Assembly: GCA_038234815.1 (NCBI GenBank)
Contig: JBBQSU010000002.1
Location: forward strand, 8,892 to 72,891
Length of the DNA: 64,000 nt
Reading direction: 5' to 3'
Source of the DNA: JBBQSU01 sp038234815
GTDB taxonomy: Bacteria > Planctomycetota > Phycisphaerae > Tepidisphaerales > Tepidisphaeraceae
This document shows positions 61,617 to 64,000 of the stretch, piece by piece. The notes under the pieces were generated by a model that searched no databases, was not told where the DNA came from, and worked only from the letters and a program-made list of their open reading frames with translations. Position numbers and translations under genes: made by a program. Every line of letters begins with the position of its first letter. Within the stretch, counting starts at the first letter, position 1.

Positions 61617-64000
61617 ATGGCGTTGCGTCGTAGTCCGCGTAAGTCAGACATGATCCATCGTGCCGTCAAGTCCGTGATCGAGACACTCGAACCGCGGATG
61701 ATGTTGACCACCGTGACGGGAGACTCCACCTTCGAGTATCAACAAACCGAAGGGGACGCGCAAGGGTTGATCCGTATCACGACCGGGCCCAACACGACGG
61801 TGGAGGTGGTGGGGTCATTGGTGGATGAACAGAACCTGGCGGTCGTAGGCAATATGCCCGGACGATTGAACGGGACGAACGTTTTTGGCGGAGTGGCCGG
61901 AACGGACGGCACCGAATCCCTCGGAGGGATCGGCACGCCGGGCACGTTTAATATGACCTCAATCGCTACCGGTACGGTCGGGGCGTCCAAAGGTGTGCTT
62001 TACACCCTCAACGCCACGCGTAAGCAGGGTGTGGGCGCAGACGGCAAGCCGGTGACGGTTGGCGATCTTCAACTCGTCCAAATTGTCGTCGACGCCAACG
62101 GCAACCCAACAAGCATTAACGTCATTGCCGACCTGACCGATGCCGTCACGCAGGCGCCGGGCAACGCCATGGACTGGGCGGCGGCCAACGGCACCGCGCC
62201 GGCTCCCGCGCGGATTATCTTGAGTGTTGAGGCCGCAGACTTCATGCCTGATCTCAATGGCAATGTCGATTCCGGCCGGCTCTTTTTCGTTGCCAAAGGC
62301 GGGACCAGCAAGATTCCGCAGCTCTTTAGCGTGGATGTGAATTCCGGGGACCCTGCTGGCACGGTCAAAGCGTATAACGGAACCTTCGGGGCCGACTACG
62401 GCGGGGTCGAAACCACCGTCAAGTCCATCGTCTTCGATCAGACCAGCGCTTCGACGGCGACGCTGTATGCCTATTCCAATGTCGATGCCAAGCAGTGGCT
62501 CCTCTATTCGATCGATCCGAACAATAGCAGCGGGCGAATCGGCGAAGTCGAAGTCACGGATTATGGCACGGTGGTCAACGACTTGGGCGGGCTTGCCATT
62601 GTCAATGACAATCCCAACGCCCTCGAAGATTATCTTTATGGCACGCGCACGGGCACGACGGGTCCGTCTGGTGGCGCTGTGCCCGCAGCCGGCGGTGGGG
62701 GCGCAGCGGCACCGGGAGCTGCCGTGGCCGGAAGTGGTCCGCACCTTATCAAAATCCGCGTTGCCAACAGTAGTCCAGCCTATTTCGGTCATGCCTTCCC
62801 AATCGCTGGTTTGAACGCGCCATTTGACACGACAGCGCCGATCCTTGGCAGCGATATCCAGGGACTGACTTTCGTTCCTGGTATTACGGATTCGTTGCTC
62901 GACGCGACCGACCAGGCAGGCGATCCGGTCTCCGGGTCGTTCATCGGCATCGATTTTGCCAGCAAGCAATTGGTGAAAATTTCCCACCAAGTTCGCCCCC
63001 CTTCGGCATCATTGTTCTCACTTTACATCTCGCAGGGTGACGAGAACAGTTTCATCTCGATTGGCAATGTCGCCAGGAGCGCCAAGGCCACTGAATTCCT
63101 TTTCCCGGCTGCCGAAGCGGTCATTCGGCCCTTTACCGGGACGATCGGCGATCTGCACGTCAAAAATAACGACCCACAAACAGCCGGTCAGACGCCGATT
63201 GTGACGGTTTCGGCGGGCGGGGGGACCGGTTCGGTCCTCATCGGCCTCAAGACCCGCGACGCCGACAATGACAAGAAGACGCTCGATGATCTGCACCCCG
63301 TGACCGAGGCCACGCTCGTGGACGGTTTGGGCACGATCGATGCGTCGGCGGATTTTCTGCCCGATTCGGCAGCCAATCTGCCTGCCGGCATCATCGTTGC
63401 TGACGGAATCAACTTCGGCAAGATCCTCATCGGTGGAACGGTCACTGGTATCGTCTCAGTGGGCAGCAGTCTCAACCAATTTTATGCCGGCTGGCTGATT
63501 ACCGGTGCCAGCGATGGCCTTGCCCCACTCGAGGCCGCTCCGACGGGAACTTTCACCGCCAACAACGGTGAAATTCGAGACCTCTGGGTGCAGGCGGACG
63601 TGGGCACAGGGACGACAGACAAGGGAACCTATACCACCGGGTTCAGCGTCGATGTGCAGGGGCGTGTACAGCAATTCCGGGTCTTGAAGACTTTCCAGGG
63701 CACGGTGAATGTGACCAATGCTGCCAACGCAGGTTTCCTGCCCACAGACCAGGTGGAAATTGAAACTCGCGCGGCAGATCCGACCGGGTTGTTCCAGGCT
63801 GGCTATATGGCCGAAGCCGCCACGTTTAATAACGACACGTTCGATACGGCTCAATATCTCGGCACGATTTCCAGCAATACCTTCGAGACTAACCCACTCA
63901 AGCAACCGACCGTCTCGCTTTCCGGTACGCTTCAGAGCTTTTCGGCGGGCGACGTCAACGATTACTATGGGTTTGCCCTGATGGCCGGCCAGACAGTGGA
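61617..64000 (+). CDS. Large secreted surface protein with LEPR-XLL motif, 3' end cut by window edge
   Basis: From ATG 61617 the frame is open to the window end, 794 codons. The N-terminus MALRRSPRKSDMIHRAVKSV and then ETLEPRMML (about 22-30) is the LEPR-XLL signature of planctomycete surface proteins; it follows a basic region. A long beta-rich, Gly/Thr/Asp-rich repeat-like region follows (many GTDG, DVNSGD and VDANGN turns). Near residues 770-794 a pre-peptidase C-terminal (PPC) domain begins: FDTAQYLGTISS and SGTLQSFSAGDVNDYYGFAL. Size and composition suggest an adhesin or extracellular matrix protein. The rest lies beyond 64000. Confidence 0.9.
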   Translation, partial: MALRRSPRKSDMIHRAVKSVIETLEPRMMLTTVTGDSTFEYQQTEGDAQGLIRITTGPNTTVEVVGSLVDEQNLAVVGNMPGRLNGTNVFGGVAGTDGTESLGGIGTPGTFNMTSIATGTVGASKGVLYTLNATRKQGVGADGKPVTVGDLQLVQIVVDANGNPTSINVIADLTDAVTQAPGNAMDWAAANGTAPAPARIILSVEAADFMPDLNGNVDSGRLFFVAKGGTSKIPQLFSVDVNSGDPAGTVKAYNGTFGADYGGVETTVKSIVFDQTSASTATLYAYSNVDAKQWLLYSIDPNNSSGRIGEVEVTDYGTVVNDLGGLAIVNDNPNALEDYLYGTRTGTTGPSGGAVPAAGGGGAAAPGAAVAGSGPHLIKIRVANSSPAYFGHAFPIAGLNAPFDTTAPILGSDIQGLTFVPGITDSLLDATDQAGDPVSGSFIGIDFASKQLVKISHQVRPPSASLFSLYISQGDENSFISIGNVARSAKATEFLFPAAEAVIRPFTGTIGDLHVKNNDPQTAGQTPIVTVSAGGGTGSVLIGLKTRDADNDKKTLDDLHPVTEATLVDGLGTIDASADFLPDSAANLPAGIIVADGINFGKILIGGTVTGIVSVGSSLNQFYAGWLITGASDGLAPLEAAPTGTFTANNGEIRDLWVQADVGTGTTDKGTYTTGFSVDVQGRVQQFRVLKTFQGTVNVTNAANAGFLPTDQVEIETRAADPTGLFQAGYMAEAATFNNDTFDTAQYLGTISSNTFETNPLKQPTVSLSGTLQSFSAGDVNDYYGFALMAGQTV

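Overview
The window looks like chromosomal DNA of a planctomycete, most likely of the Phycisphaerae type. The best single clue is the secreted protein entering at the right edge: its N-terminus carries the LEPR-XLL motif (ETLEPRMML) seen on planctomycetal surface proteins. Other hints are the small LbH-poor GlmU, bL9 and bL25 with Ala/Lys/Glu-rich tails, a DUF2934 protein, and scattered rhamnose genes. GC content is high by eye (not computed). No class was tested by phylogeny.

Layout. 1-7.7 kb, minus strand: ilvC (cut by the edge), dnaB, then a core translation/replication run read right to left: glmU-like, prs, rplY, pth, rpsF, ssb, rplI, closed by a clear Rho-independent terminator. 7.7-13 kb: tRNA-Gln, an unknown lipoprotein, a MoeB-type E1 fused to rhodanese, and an archaeal-type glycogen-debranching enzyme. 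13.0-13.6 kb: 'island A', a gene-poor AT-rich repeat element. 13.9-28.3 kb: URO-D-like protein, DUF58, a methyltransferase, an iron-permease-like protein, PiT phosphate transporter with its DUF47 partner, a GH78 rhamnosidase, LutA-like protein, an outer-membrane barrel, tRNA-Ala, a response regulator, CbiX, an M28 peptidase, PH-domain, EVE and YlbF proteins.

28.4-34.9 kb is a sulfur/cysteine locus: a second ThiF/MoeB-type E1, 'island B' (a second copy of the repeat element), then CysM-like synthase, a JAMM protease, CysK, APS kinase, a PHP phosphatase and PAPS/APS reductase, several with overlapping or near-touching ends. Together they would make PAPS, reduce it, clear the PAP by-product and build cysteine. 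The E1 plus JAMM plus CysM-like set resembles the protein-thiocarboxylate (CysO-type) route, but no sulfur-carrier gene was seen here.

35-48 kb: ispG, a radical SAM protein, a Crp/Fnr regulator divergent from hcp with a clean TTGAT-N4-ATCAA operator between them, a hydrolase, der, a TIM-barrel isomerase, rpsP-trmD-rplS without rimM, rhamnulokinase and pyrD. 48.4-52.8 kb: a second GH78 rhamnosidase interrupted by one in-frame TAG, an M29 aminopeptidase, and the frameshifted remains of a zeta-toxin-like kinase. 52.8-60.1 kb: hrpB and a suf operon (rrf2-sufA-sufB-sufC-sufD) with a recognisable sigma70 promoter. 60.1-64 kb: DUF2934, a gamma-glutamylcyclotransferase-like protein and the LEPR-XLL surface protein running off the edge.

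The least explained structure is the pair of islands (about 13.13-13.55 and 29.53-30.01 kb). They share 30-nt palindromes with compensatory changes, a 26-nt conserved block, a short reading frame starting MA(S)DL and a tail of GGGACCCC-type repeats. They look like two copies of one undescribed repeated or mobile unit.
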